Shown: in pieces, positions 11,501 through 23,685 of the stretch
How positions within the stretch are numbered: the first letter of the stretch is position 1
Layout: each line of letters starts with the position of its first letter
Assembly (NCBI GenBank): GCA_013350335.1
Contig: CM023534.1
Coordinates: 20,355,302-20,419,301, forward strand
Length of the DNA stretch: 64,000 nt
DNA from: Chimonanthus salicifolius
Lineage: Eukaryota > Streptophyta > Magnoliopsida > Laurales > Calycanthaceae
Reading direction: 5' to 3'
Notes under the pieces: model-generated
The model's database searches: none
Told to the model about the DNA's origin: nothing
Seen by the model: the letters and a program-made list of their open reading frames with translations, nothing else
Program-made: the position numbers and the translations under genes

Positions 11501-14500
11501 GAATTTCTTTTAATTTAATTTTGTTATTATGTTGAGTTAATTTTAATTAATAATAATTGGATTGTTCATTTGCATCTTTTTAATTTAATTGTTCGATCAA
11601 TGCATTTTTCATTACCTAATTAAAATTGGATTCCGCAATCCAAATTAATTCATTAGAAGGGTCACTTGAAATTTCAATTTGAATTTATGCTGGATTTGAT
11701 TTCATATTTGCATTGAGTTAATTAATTTGCAATTTAATTTATGTTCCAATTAATTTAACCATTGCCTATGAAATTACAATTCCATGTTCATTTTGATTTC
11801 AATTAAGCAACTATTTCATTAGTGATCAATTGCATGGTGACAATTTGACCTAGTGAGATTTGAGCCAAATTATTTTTCCCTGGTGTGAAACTTAATTTCT
11901 GTTATCCAATCCATCTTTGAGTTTGCTCCTAACAAGATTCGAAGGGAAGATTGGCCCGAGGATTTTAAGTTTTGAATTTCTAGATCCAGAATGTAGAATT
12001 TGGGTCTTAACATTTTATTCCAATCTTTGGAAGTGTGCAGAAATTTGAAGTTACAACCTCAAACTTCTTCATCAAACTTTGGAGATATCTTTATTTCCTT
12101 TTCTACCATCATGTTTTACAATGTGTTGCCCACACGATAAGCAGTTCAACTCCACCTGATAGACTTGGATATGGAACTTGTGCACACCGAAATTTGCATA
12201 TTACCATGTTTAGATCAGGGGCAAAAAAGAGTGTGGCATGTAGGATTATTGAACATCAAAATGATATTCTCTAAATGTAGTCTTCCATCAAAGTTTCATA
12301 CCAACCATACCTGTAGCATTGCCATGAGATTGGCTTGTTGTCTCTCTAGTTGTGATAATTGTCTCTGGATGGCTAACCAACTCCCTTTATGTGCTTCAGA
12401 ATTACCATCAGTTCTGGAGAGACCACCACGGGACACTGGAAGGATCTCTTTGATTGATATCCGTCCTATCATCAACATCCAAAGCTCTAGCTTTCAGGTC
12501 CTTGCTCCTAAATACTCTTTGCTCCATCCACCTATCTCGTGTGTATTCATCTACATCTTGTAGTGTATTAGTGTAAACATCTGCTCTTTTCTCATTGAGA
12601 GACCCATGAATATCATTTGACTCACCAAATGGTGGCCTTGATGCACCCCTGGCATCAATGTCATTCGGTTCCGATTCTTCATCACCCTGAGAGTGCGAAG
12701 AGTGGAGACTTTCGACGGGCTAACCACCACCTCTACAGGCCAATCACCTGAACCCCTCGTTTCAAGTTTTTGGAAGAAATCAGGATTCAACTCTTTGTCA
12801 GTTAAGGCAGGTGCTTTCTTCTTCAATATCCCAACTGTTTTATCTGAAATGCTGCTACCCTTGACTTTAGAAAGAGAGTGAGAAGTTGGAGAAGAAGAGT
12901 TAGATACATCCTTCCCCGAGGAATCCAATCTTCTGTCACTCAGGTTTGACTTCTTGAGGTCTGGTTTCTCCACAGATTCTGCTGTCTCTGAATCTTTGCC
13001 ATCTACAGTATAATGTGTGAACCAACACAATAACTGAAAGGCATAAGATAATAAACATAGAAGGCATTCTGGCATCTTAGGAACACTGTTGAGAAAGTAG
13101 TTTATGGGCAAACTGACCATTAGATGAAGCCTTCTGATTATCTGAAGCTCCATCTCCCTTTCCTGCAATTTTCTTCCATTGCTGCAATGCCTCTGTCATG
13201 CTATCCCTAACAGGTTTCACCTGATAAGCACACAGGAAGTTAAATAAACATTTGGTGCCCATGGAATAACGAAGTAAGCAAAACTCGCAAAACTAAGTCT
13301 AGATTTCATGACTCAGTTTCATTCATGCCCAGTTATACTCTGAAACACTGATTTCGCTTCTTTGAATTCCCAAAGTTGAGAAGGAAATTTATGGTTCTCA
13401 ATGAACATCAACCATTTCCAAAAGTAAAGAATGCTTCATAGCCTGGAACAAATACAAATATTTGCAGCATAATGTGTCATTAAAACTGAATTCCATGCAG
13501 AAAATTTCATTGCACTTGTACCTTATCAAAACGGCAGGCTTCAAGTGCAGTTATTGTTGAAACAGCCCCATCAGCAACCAATTCACTTGAATGAGATGCT
13601 ATGACACTCAATGTCTCAGCAGCTGCCTTACGGGTAGCCCAATCACTATTCTCAAGGCATCCATGAATGCTTTGCATTAAAGCTGGCAAGCTCTGGGGAG
13701 CAATTGCTCCTACCTGCAACAAATGAACGGTGCTCATGTTTAACCATTCTTTCAGAAGGTTTGAAGTAGGCAATAGTTTGAAATAGAATTTGTTTCCCAA
13801 ATCAATGATAGAAACGATATTGCATATCTATCAATTCCTGAAAGAAAATCCAAAAGCCATCATGTATGAAAACTGTGCTATTCAAATGCCAATGCTTAAG
13901 AGGGAACTAACATTTCAAAGCAAAAAGAAATTAGAAAGACGCAAATGCCACTGTAAGCATTTACTTGCATAGGAATGGGGTAGTCCATCAGGGCTTTCCT
14001 TTTATTAAAAAAAAGGTTAACCATTTTATTGATAAGAGAAGAAAGAATACAACCCAACAATACATCATCCAGTACATAATAGGCCAAAAACAAACTGTGG
14101 CAGATAGAGCTCCTTAGTTAACCTCTATTAACAAACTTATTAGAAATAGGAAGGCCCCAGCTTAGCTAACTCGTCAGCTTTGAAGTTAGCTGATCTAAAA
14201 AATGAGAGATGCAACGCCTCTTCCTATTAACAGTCCATCTAATTTCCTCCACTTTATCTAGAATTCCTACAGGCAGGGAGAGCCTCTCGGCCACCAAGTA
14301 ATGGCAAAGAGTCTCCCTCGATGATGTCCCCATGAGATCCCACACTTTCCATACCTTGAAATCTTGAATACCCCTCCATAAAGCATGAAGTACAGCTTCA
14401 ATAGCTGAGCAATGAGATTCAGTTCACAACATTGTCATTGACAATCAGGAACTGACTTTCATATATACATATGGTGATTGAAAAGAAATTATGGCAATAA

Positions 14501-15900
14501 TTTATTAAACTTCACTAGTACAGTGATTATTGTATTTAAAAGGAAAATATATCAAATAAGTGCAAGGCCATACAACTGAAACCATATTGACTTCCCTTTT
14601 AATTTTTACTTTTTAGAAATGCATCTCCATTCCCAATTCCAAAACATTAACAAAAAGGGTAAATTCTAAAGAAAAGACTATATAGGTAAATACTGGAACT
14701 ATTAAAATTTTAAAACAACCCATTGGAAAGAGAATCCTGTCAACTCAAAGCTGTCTGGTGATCAACCAGTACCTGGCTTGCATAAAACTCAATTACAAAC
14801 ATTTTATTTCATTTTATTTTTGAAATGGTAATGTGACCTGAAACCCAATATTTATGAGATCAAGGAGCAGTCGCCAACCATGCTTCCAGCTCTAACGTTT
14901 GGACAAGTGCAGAAATCAGAAATACCCATTTTGTTTTTGCTAAGAAGATCACCTAATCAGACATGTCACATGTTAAATTACACAAACTTAGAGACAGAAC
15001 GAAAAATCTAATGTTTTTCTCAGAGTGGAGTATTTGATTCTATGCAAATCCTCCAAATCTTGACCAAGTTATATACACTTTTCAGACAAATAGAATAACT
15101 ACTCAAATCCCATAGGTAATCAAGTGACCAATTGAAATGGGCACTTTTTTTCTCTTCTCAAAGGAAAATAAGATTTGATCGTAAATTGGGCAAACCTGAG
15201 ACAGGCTCGAGAGGACGGACAGCACAGCAGCCTTGGCAAGAAAATTGGGGTTAACGAGGTACTTGCAGATCCTCGGGCTAAGCTTCTGAAATGCAGTGAC
15301 GGGAGGCTCACGTGCGCACTCCACCATCCTCGCCAAGCACATTGCTGCCCCGGTCTGGACTGCCTTGTTCTGCTCCCCCATCACCTCAAACAGTGGCCTT
15401 ACAAACAGTGCCACGGCCTCACCATCACTTCCAATGTACTGATTGGCAAGAGCACCAATGGAGTCACGGCAGGCGTCGCGGACGCCAGAGTCAGCGTCCT
15501 TGAGGCGACGGGCGATGTGCGCAATGATCTTGGTGAGGTGGGCAGAGGCAGGGTCGGGATGCGAGCTGGCAACAAGGGCAAGGAGGCGGAGGGACTCTTT
15601 CTTGAGGGCAGGTTTTGGGTCGGAAGCAGCATCATAGAGGCAATTAAGGAGCATTGGGAGGGAGTCCGGGGAGAGGGCAGTTGATGATAGACTGAAACTC
15701 ATCGAGGGCGATTTGGTGGGTATCTCGGTCTGAGAGCTTGGAGAGATAGGTGAGGATTCTTTGTTTGAGCTCCACCATGGCCAGGTGGGAGGAGAGAGAA
15801 GTAGAAGAAGAGGGGGAGGGCTTTGTTGGTGGGGTTTGTGTTTGGTTCGAAGAGGATTTGGAAGATGTGGGTTTTGAGATTTGGGGTTATTAGTAGACAT
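5598..15900 (-). CDS. SPR2: SPIRAL2/TORTIFOLIA1 microtubule-associated protein, with internal frame shifts
   Basis: Six exons on the minus strand: 15900-15196, 13713-13522, 13220-13118, 13002-12311, 10369-9488 and 5786-5598 (TAG). All junctions are GT-AG and the exon phases agree; the summed length is 2763 nt (921 codons), close to the family's usual 850-930 residues. Exons 1-3 encode the N-terminal HEAT-repeat (TOG-like) array, for example KDADSGVRDACRD and WATRKAAAETL. Exon 4 ends in the coiled-coil piece SQLERQQANLMAMLQ, followed in exon 5 by LENRVRGLERIVEDMARDL. Exon 6 carries the conserved C-terminal domain ending ASAWGIDLQELEK. The family binds cortical microtubules, tracks their ends and controls anisotropic cell expansion; loss causes helical growth. 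Two stretches are out of frame (about 15883-15679 and 12719-12433, see findings), and the second brings an in-frame stop at 12551. The start at 15900 fits the family's opening MST; an internal Met at 15778 lies in the other frame. Confidence 0.93.
8275..8549 (+). mobile_element. 5'-truncated LINE (RNase H end plus 3' UTR)
   Basis: The plus strand reads WCYLDKMDRIR and then VSWVPRSANSEADELERQ, the end of the RNase H domain typical of plant L1-type LINEs (A-N-x-x-A-D-x-L/E). About 110 bases of T-rich 3' UTR and an A-run follow. The insert is flanked by a perfect 13-bp direct repeat, AACCATTGAATCA, at 8262-8274 and 8550-8562, which fixes both ends. It is therefore a severely 5'-truncated retrotransposition product inside an SPR2 intron, in antisense orientation to the gene. 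Confidence 0.85.
9378..9403. repeat. GAT trinucleotide microsatellite
   Basis: About eight to nine uninterrupted GAT units in the SPR2 last intron, roughly 85 bases from the donor of exon 5 (9488). Confidence 0.9.
10370..12310. other. SPR2 intron 4 (1.9 kb), probably holding an LTR-like repeat
   Basis: The intron lies between exon 4 (ending 12311) and exon 5 (starting 10369). From about 10670 to 12015 the plus strand looks like a decayed LTR: a TATAAATAAG box at about 11406 is followed by a leader-like segment, long AATTAATT-rich low-complexity DNA, and a terminal GGGTCTTAACA. I could not find a matching 5' end or a target duplication, so solo-LTR status is a guess. Confidence 0.35.
13714..15195. 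other. SPR2 intron 1
   Basis: GT at 15195-15194 and AG at 13715-13714 on the minus strand bound a 1.48-kb intron. Apart from the LINE fragment at 13990-14430 it is AT-rich with no recognisable element. Confidence 0.7.
13990..14430 (-). mobile_element. LINE 3' end in SPR2 intron 1
   Basis: The minus strand reads EAVLHALWRGIQDFKVWKVW, then LDKVEEIRWTVNRKRRCIS, then a degraded RNase H end. A 3' UTR with an AATAAAATGG signal follows, and it stops near 13990 at an A/T homopolymer. The L-D-K-(V/I/M)-(E/D)-x-(I/V)-R string is shared with the fragments at 8275 and 40434, so all three belong to one L1-like family. It is in the same orientation as the host gene. Confidence 0.75.
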
Positions 15901-16500
15901 TCTAAAGAAGAACAAGAGTCAGAGAAGAAAGGGAAGAGTGTGACGGAGTTCGAGGATTTGGATTCTTAGGGGGAGACAAAAATGCGCAGAACGTGAGGGT
16001 GTTTAGAGGATTTGTGGCTCTTATGCAGACGAGGATGGCAGTTCTGTGAATTCTATTTGGATTTAAGAAAGGGATAGCAGTTGTGAAAATATATTAAGAA
16101 GCAGAGAGACATAGGAAGGAAGTGGGAGTGTCAGTATATGCTGAGAAGATGGGAGGAAGAAATGGTAGATCCGGAAAATATATTTGAGAGAGGAAACAGG
16201 GCAATGGCAGATTCAAATGTGGTAAACAGAAAGAAAGAGAGTAGAAGTTTTGAAAATATTTAGCTGATAGAGAGACAGGAATGGCAACTTCCTCAATATG
16301 TTTGGGGAAAAATAAAGAGGGAAAGAGATTTCCAAGAAAATCTGATAGAAATGAGAAGAATGTGAGTGGGTTACCAACAACAGAGGAAATATAAGTATGA
16401 TTTGAGATCTAGCAGACGAGGAGAGGAGAGGAAAGGAGAAGAGAAGAGAGGAGACGAGGGATTGATTCGGTGATGGTCTTCTACAAGACTACACCCGATA
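15901..16500 (-). promoter_or_regulatory. SPR2 5' leader and proximal promoter with CT-rich tract
   Basis: The 600 bases upstream of the SPR2 start are purine-rich on the plus strand, so pyrimidine-rich in the gene's sense. A nearly pure GA block lies at about 16413-16462. Pyrimidine patches are common in plant core promoters and 5' leaders. No convincing TATA box was located, so the transcription start is not defined. Confidence 0.4.
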
Positions 16501-17453
16501 TTCTGGTAGTAACAAATCTATTGAATCACTGCACACTGGCACAGCACTTGACTTGCCGAAAAAAGAAAAAAGATCTAATGGTTCTAATTAAATTCTAAAT
16601 GAAATATTTAACGGTTTAATCCATATCTTTAAATTTCAAAAAAAAAAAAACTAAAATTTAAGTTGATTCCACCCTATTTTATCTCTAATCAATCCCTATC
16701 AACTTTTAAAATAGATTAAATTTTTAATGAAAGATTTTTTTAATATTTAATCTAATATGATATATTTTAATTTATTCCATCAATATTCAGTTTAGTTTAT
16801 TACTTTTGAAGTAAAGTGTTATACTAACAAATGCACAGAATAATAACAAAATAAAATAAATATATAAAAAATAGATACATTATATAAATAAAATAGTTGC
16901 AACAGCTTTATGACTAAGAAAGGTATTAAATTGAAATGTTTAATAGCTTAGTTTCTATAATAGTAATTTAAAAATAAACTTATAATTTATTTTAATAGTT
17001 AAATATTGTGTTAGAGGCCTAAAAAATACAAATCTCTAAATAGACAATATCGCAGCTCTTTTTCTCATAAAGTGGAATAGAAACAACTTGAAAATCAATC
17101 TATTGAAATTCCCACTATTAAAAAATAGACTAAAAATTAATAAGAAAGAAAAATGAAAATTTTATCTTAATCATATTTATAAACTTATGCAAATCTGCTT
17201 CTTGAATGATATAGAAAACAAACACATGATAGGCTCAAAACATAACTCACTTAGTGAGTAATAAATATCCTCTCGGATCCATCATATTCAAAATTTATCT
17301 CTCACATTAATTCAATCAATTAATTTTAATAAGAAACAAGAACAGAAAATCTATTTTAATCACATTTATAAACTTAAACTAATACATAATAGGCTCAAAA
17401 TATAACTCACTGAATAGGCAATAAGTATTATCTCAGATTCATCATTTTAAGAT

Positions 17454-17784
17454 CAGGTAGCGATCCTCCCACGAGAATTTTGTGTGATGAGATACGAAAT
17501 TTGGAGTATTGCCCATTTTACCCTCCCACTGTCGTACGAAAGCATTTAAAAAAGATTCAGTGATTCGATCAATAATCCGATTTGTTGTTCTGTATGAAAA
17601 AAACAGTCTCAATTAGATAAATTTTAGTGAGCCGGTCAGTGAACCGATTTATACCGCAGTGAAAGGGTTCGTGATCTAGCTAGCCGATTCAAAGGGTTCG
17701 GCGAGCCAGTTCGAAGGGCAAAATAGGCAATACAGTAAAACTCATGTCGAATTATACAAAATACCAATGGGAGGATAGCTATCC
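17454..17784. mobile_element. Foldback MITE with long imperfect TIRs (family F1)
   Basis: The left arm starts CAGGTAGCGATCCTCCCA and the right arm is its imperfect inverse ending GGGAGGATAGCTATCC. Similarity continues inward about 70 bases per arm (for example TTTTGTGTGAT-like and TATTGCCCATTTTACC-like blocks). Both ends abut TTAAGAT (17447-17453 and 17785-17791), a likely target duplication of at least 7 bp. The centre repeats short ACCGATTT/AATCGG motifs. There is no coding capacity. Confidence 0.7.
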
Positions 17785-18530
17785 TTAAGATATATCTCTC
17801 ATATTAATTCAATCACATAAATAAACCAAGTCTTTGACTATGCCTGCAAAAAGCATGCATCATTATTACATTTTAAGAAAAAATATATAAAAAAGGTTAT
17901 CTACATTTTTACTACAAATAACTAAAACTATGAATTTAATAAATTGTAGAAAACTTGAGAATCTCACCAAAACTCATGAATTTAAGGAGTCAAATTTCAT
18001 CTACATAATCCTTTAACCCTTGAGACTCATAAATATCAATTAATATTTAAAAGTGCAAAAGGAGTAACTAAAATACTAAATTTGTTTATATTTCTAAAAT
18101 CAGATCCATAAAATAAGAGACCAAATCAGTGTAGCACCTTATCCATCTCTCTCTTTTTTTAATTTTTGTGATATACATTAAAAATTAATCATATGAATTA
18201 AAAGTTCACTTAATGAATTAGAAGCAGACCAATTTTCAACAAACATTTTAATTGATGAATACTTAATCATAATGGTCAAAATCACAAAACATCTTTAAAA
18301 TTTTTAGACATCTAATAATCTGGACCACTAAAATCAAGTTGCTAAAAATTAATATTTTGTATGAAGTTTGGTCTACTTATAATTTATGAAGTCTAATTTA
18401 AATTTATACAATTAATTTAATTTCAATCATGAACTCCACTCTTATGAGTAGTCGTATTTTTACCATCCCATAGTCGAAACCATTAACTTGATCAATCTAT
18501 AAAGAACATCTCTGTTCTCTTATTATATTC

Positions 18531-18854
18531 TAGGGGTGAAACTTGGGTCAGGTTTTAACTCGACCTGCATGACTCAACCCAAGAATTCAATGGGTTTGGA
18601 TTATGTTTTTGTATATCTCGGGTTGGTCGGGTTAGGAAAAAAAAACCCACATGAAATTCAAGTCGGGTCGGGTTGAGAAATGTAAAAGCTAACCCGACCC
18701 GACCCGACTCGAGTGAATCAAATTATAAAATAGTATTCAAGTTAAGTCAGATAAAAAATTCGAGTCAAATTGACTTGAGAAACTCGGGTCAATAATTCAA
18801 ATCGAATCGGATGGATTCAATCATTTTTGACACCTGACATGAGTTTCAACCCTA
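18531..18854. mobile_element. hAT-like MITE, TAGGGGTGAAAC family, copy 1
   Basis: The terminal inverted repeats are TAGGGGTGAAACT on the left and AGTTTCAACCCTA on the right (one mismatch). The flanks TTATATTC and TTACATTC form an 8-bp target duplication with one difference, as expected for hAT superfamily insertion. The interior is dominated by CGGGTCGGGTT / AACCCGACCCG repeats. Same family as 24707-24999. Confidence 0.8.
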
Positions 18855-20110
18855 TTACATTCCATTTATTACCCCTTCAAACTTTCTTAAAATTCTGCTG
18901 CCTTATTAATCTCAAATTCAATTTTGAATTCTCTCTCTTCTAAGCACTTCTCTATCTAGACAACTTCAATGTCAAAAGGCGTTTAGGATCCAAGGTTGAA
19001 ATGTCTAATGTTCAGCTGTTATGATAGTATGTGTGAAGAAGTAGAGTTTATTTCATGATAAAAATACATAATTAGATAAATTATTCTAAGAGCTTTATAA
19101 CTACAAAATATATAATTTAATAAATTATTTTAGTTCTTAATTTAAAATTTAATATAATTTATTAGATATATATTTTTATCTATTATAATCAATTCAATGA
19201 CGAGAATACATCAAATAAATATCATAAAAGATTGAATCTAGGAGAAAATAATAATGTCAACAACTTAGATTCAACATGTGGGGGTTTATAACTATAAAAT
19301 ACAACACAATAAATCATTTTAGTTCTTGATTTTTTAAGATTGAAAAATAATTTATTTCACATTTTTATCTATTATGCTCGATTCAACAATGATGGTGAAT
19401 CAAATAAATATCATGAAAATTTGAATCTAACTTTAAAGAAAAATAATAATTTCAACAACTTAGATCCATAATGTAGAGCCCTTGCACTCGACAATAAGAT
19501 ATATCCAAGCATTTTTTTTTTTTTTTGAATGATGGTTACTTGGTAGGTAATTATACCCAAGCATTTTGTAGTTCTGCCCATCGATCATTAGTTATTTTGT
19601 AAATGCCTGCCTAAGTATGACATGTAGAGAATCATATGGTTAAGAGAATGGTGGGAAAACTCTATAATTTAATCATTGAGTCTTTTTAAAATAGACTATA
19701 AAAATTAAGTATTCATAAGAATTAACTTTTAAACATTTAAATTACAATATAAAAATGATAAAATGGGGTGAAATTTTCCTCAAACTATATTCAGACATTT
19801 TCTATATAACGAACTTAAAAATATACAATCAATGAATGAACAATTTTTTCACTTAAAAGAGCTTTTCACATCGTCTCTTGAACTTGTTCTCCCTTATTGT
19901 GTAATTTGTAAGATGCATCATTACAAAAGTCTAGCGTCACACAGATAGCTCAATTGGTAGACAATCTATCTCAGAATCGAATGCTCTCATGTTAGAGTTT
20001 CGTAATAACTCGATGTCTGTAGCATGCGGAGGCCTATGTGTATTTAGAATTTAGAATTTTACTTCATATATTCATACTTAGAGAGAAGTGAAGATATTAT
20101 AAAAAAAATA

Positions 20111-20475
20111 GGATAGCGATTCTCATACGGAGTTTTTGTGTAACCAGATACGGAAATGAGTGGATTTCCCACTTTACCTGTTCAATCTTTACGTATGGAT
20201 AACTTAAAAAAAGTAAAAAATCTGCGCCGGTGATCCGATAATTCCAAAATGGCGAGCCGTAGATTTTTGTAAAAATCAGTCGAGAAATGGCTTTATTTGA
20301 AAACCTGAGCCAAATGCAGGAAAAACCCACGGCTCACCGTTTTGGAGTTATTGTCTCGACGGCGAGATTTTTTCATTTTTTTAAGTTATCCGTATGGCAG
20401 GAGTGAAAGGTAAAGTGGAAAATCCAGCTATTTCCATATTTGATTATACAAAAGTCCCGTGTGAACATCACTATC
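20111..20475. mobile_element. Foldback MITE with about 110-bp TIRs (family F1)
   Basis: The left arm begins GGATAGCGATTCTCATACGG; the right arm ends in the imperfect inverse ATCACTATC, with alignable arms of about 110 bases (shared blocks such as CCACTTTACC and GGATAACTTAAAAAAA). The flanks AAAAAATA at 20103-20110 and 20476-20483 are identical, although A-rich. Termini and layout match the element at 17454. Short frames inside are by-products of the arms. Confidence 0.75.
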
Positions 20476-21169
20476 AAAAAATAATACAAAAGTTAATGAA
20501 CTTGGACAAAAAAAGATCCAATAGAGAAAGTCTAGGAATGCTTGGAGCCGAAGGCGTGAGCGAAATGAATGCTGGTTGCCCACTACCCAGTAGAAAATTT
20601 GAAACAAGATCTAGACCAGGATTTCTAGTGTGAGTCCACCACAATGAAAGAACGTTTTTGTGTGTTTTGATCGTTGTCAACTTTGTTTTAAAAGTCATTT
20701 CAATTTATCTCTTAAAAAACAATTATTTTGGTATTCTATTTCAAAGAAAAATATTGAACAATTTGAAAATTTTAAAAATAACATTTGCAGAAAATAGACT
20801 AGAAAATCAATAAAATGGTAATTTCTATTAAAACCATATAATTAAGAAATGAATTAATATTTTTTATTGAAAAAGAAGAAGTGATTAAATTAAGAATAAA
20901 ATAAAAAATGATTACATTTGTTTGATAGAAATGTAGAACACATTTTTAATGAAATAGAGACAAAAATTGCAAGTAGGTGTTTTATTTCACACTTACCTCA
21001 TTTTGGCTTATTTTAATAAAATTAAACAAAATTAATAACTATGATGTATTAATTAGTCAGATACCCTAAGAGGTCTAGACACTCTAGTCTTCAAAAATAG
21101 AAAAAAATATGATGTAATTGATATCAAATGGTGACATTCAATTACTATCAATGTTACGGGAGCCCATGT

Positions 21170-22265
21170 AGACACCCGGGAAATCTTTTTCTACACTCTC
21201 GTTTTCTAAAGGTTGATGGAAATTAACTTTTTGCCCTTCCACTTAAAAACACCGTATCCATCGAACCAAAAAAATCATGAAAAAATTTGTTCGAACGAAT
21301 TTTTGTGAAGTGGGATTATCAATGAGGCCGTTTCTTGACCGATTTCTACAAATAAAGTATTAAAATTCATCTACTCTGAATTTTATGAACTCCTAAACTG
21401 ATTTTAAGTGAAAATAGTATAGTTTTGAGCTTAAAAAATTGTACCCAAATAATTAAGAAAAATCGTATCCAAAGAATCAAGAGGGAATTCCTTAAAGTTC
21501 AGAGTAGTTGAATTTTAATACATTTTTTTAAAAAATTAGTCGAGAAACGATTTTGTTTGAAAATCCCACTTCACATCCCACTTCCTTGGAACGAAGGAAT
21601 TCTCACTTCAAACTAATGAATTCCTTTGTTCGAAGGAAGTGGACTGTGAAGTGAGATTTTCAAACAAGGTCGTTTCTCGATCGATTTCTTCAAACAAAGT
21701 ATCAAAATTCATCTACTCTGAATTTTATGAACCCCATGACTGATTTTAAGTAAAAAGTGTATAGTTTTGGGCTTAAAAAATTGTATCCAAAGAAATCCCA
21801 CTCCACATCCCACTTCCTTGGAACGAAGGAATTCTCACTTCAAACTAATGAATTCCTTTGTTCGAAGGAAGTGGACTGTGAAATGAGATTTTCAAACGAA
21901 GTCGTTTCTTAATCAATTTCTTCAAACAAAGTATCAAAATTCATCAACTCTGAATTTTATGAACCCCATGACTGATTTTAAGTAAAAAGTGTATAGTTTT
22001 GGGCTTAAAAAATTGTACCCAAAGAATTAAGAGGGAAGTTCCTTAATACTTTGGATACGATTTTTTAAGTCCAAAATTATACCATTTTCACTTAAAATCA
22101 GTCCTGGAGTTCATAAAATTCAGAGTTGATGGACTTAGATACCTTGTTTGTAGAAATCGTCGAAAAACAGTTTCGTTTGAAAATCTCACTTCACATCTCA
22201 CTTCATTATGAATTTTTTGTTCGGTGGATACAACGTTTTTAAGCCGAAGGGTAGACCATCCACAA
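21170..22265. repeat. Large foldback element with a 232-bp internal tandem duplication
   Basis: The outer segments are inverted copies: the AAAACACCGTATCCATCGAA region near 21245 pairs with TTCGGTGGATACAACGTTTT near 22220, and a block at about 21330-21480 pairs with 22035-22165. Inside, a unit starting at 21561 is repeated at 21793 (period 232) with few changes. Each unit contains its own imperfect hairpin, CACTTCCTTGGAACGAAGG facing CCTTTGTTCGAAGGAAGTG. No coding frame is supported. Element ends were not resolved. Confidence 0.7.
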
Positions 22266-23516
22266 TCTTGGAGTCACTGCAAATACAATCCTTTGAATGT
22301 AACATGTGATACTAATTAAAATTAAATTTTGAATCGGTTAGTGTTGTTGCACCAGATGAAGTCACCTTGTAGACACTAGACATGATGCACGCATCCATAT
22401 TAAAAGAAATATATTATATCTACATGCTAATTAGGGATGGAGGGGTTAGAATGTTAGATGAGGTCAAAATTAAGTTAGATTGACCATGTGTGTTACCATT
22501 TAAAAAAGATTTTTTAATCTAATTTGATCTCATTTAAAATTTTCAAGCTTTAACTTTGATATAACTAGGTTCATATTTCATTTAACCTAATCTAATTCAA
22601 TCTAACTTAACCTAAACTTTTATAAAAATAGATTAAAAAAAAAAAAAAAGAATGAAAGGGATATGCGCTTCTTTTCATTTTAGAGGACGGATTCCAAGAA
22701 ATAAAGGGTATGTTTAGACTCATTAGGTGGTACATGAACTTAGAACCATTAGGCTAAGAACCAATGAAGTCTTTATTGGTGTTCTTAGATAAAGTTGGTT
22801 AAGTCCAGTACTTTTTTACTGAATCTAATTTGAATTTTTTTAGTTGAGTTGAATTATGGGTGTAGTTTTTCGGGAGGTTGCAGTTTGAAATCCCATGGCC
22901 TTACATTTTAAGGATAATTGACTCATTCGTAGGAGGTTTAGTAGGACTGTATCTAAATTTTTCACCTGTTAATAAAAAAAAAAAACTTTTAAAAAACACT
23001 TAATAGTTAATTTAAACTCAAATGAGCTTGGCCAACTTAGGTCCAATCAATCATGATATGATTGATACAAATGGATTTAACTACTTTTAAGATCAAAATC
23101 CAAAATGATTCTAGGATTCATAAACTCGAATTTATATAGTAGATATTATAAAAAGGAAAAAAAAAAACTATTTTTAATTAACTTCAGCACAAACGATTCG
23201 CAATTTTAGCCATCCGCTTATTACGTTTTGATTCATAATGATTTTCATGATATGCTTTGTCTACAAGACAACTTAGCCCCCATAATCCTTTAAAGTCTAA
23301 GAAATCAATAAACGTCTACTTTTGTTTGATTGTCTTCGAAATTAGAAAAACTTTGAAAAATTAAGTCAACTTACTTTATTTGTTTTGATTTTAAGTCAAG
23401 CTGGAAGACTTTGAGAGTTCATGACGTTAGTGAGAGGGGTAATATCCAATTTTCAACAAAAGTTTCTTTCCTTCAGCATTCATATATTTTATATGTGATT
23501 AAAAGGACAGAAACAA

Positions 23517-23685
23517 TTTTTTTTTTTTTACTTTTTTTTTTAATTTACGTGTGAAAAACTATGGGACGCCCAACGTAAAACCCATTATCCCTAGGGCACA
23601 TCAAGGTTAGGCCATGAGAACTCGAACCTGCAACCTCCCACTTCCTAAAGCGGGAAGCAAGCAGTTGAGCTACCATCATGTAGGT
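23517..23685 (-). mobile_element. tRNA-derived SINE, copy A
   Basis: On the minus strand a tRNA-like head carries an A box (TAGCTCAACTGCTTG) and a B box (GGTTCGAGTTC). A tRNA-unrelated body follows, then a tail seen as a T-run on the plus strand at 23517-23550. The body end (CACACGTAAATTAAA) is shared with the copy at 28920. I found no clear target duplication, so it is probably old. Confidence 0.75.

Noticed and set aside
15175..15684. 169-codon plus-strand frame
   Set aside because: It is antisense to SPR2 exon 1; the minus-strand reading is clearly the conserved protein.
15679..15900. Programmed ribosomal frameshifting in SPR2
   Set aside because: There is no slippery heptamer or downstream structure, and two opposite shifts would be needed; indels are the simpler explanation.
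19931..20010. tRNA-like stretch (TAGCTCAATTGGTAGA)
   Set aside because: It has an A-box-like part but no proper B box or cloverleaf; probably a decayed SINE head.
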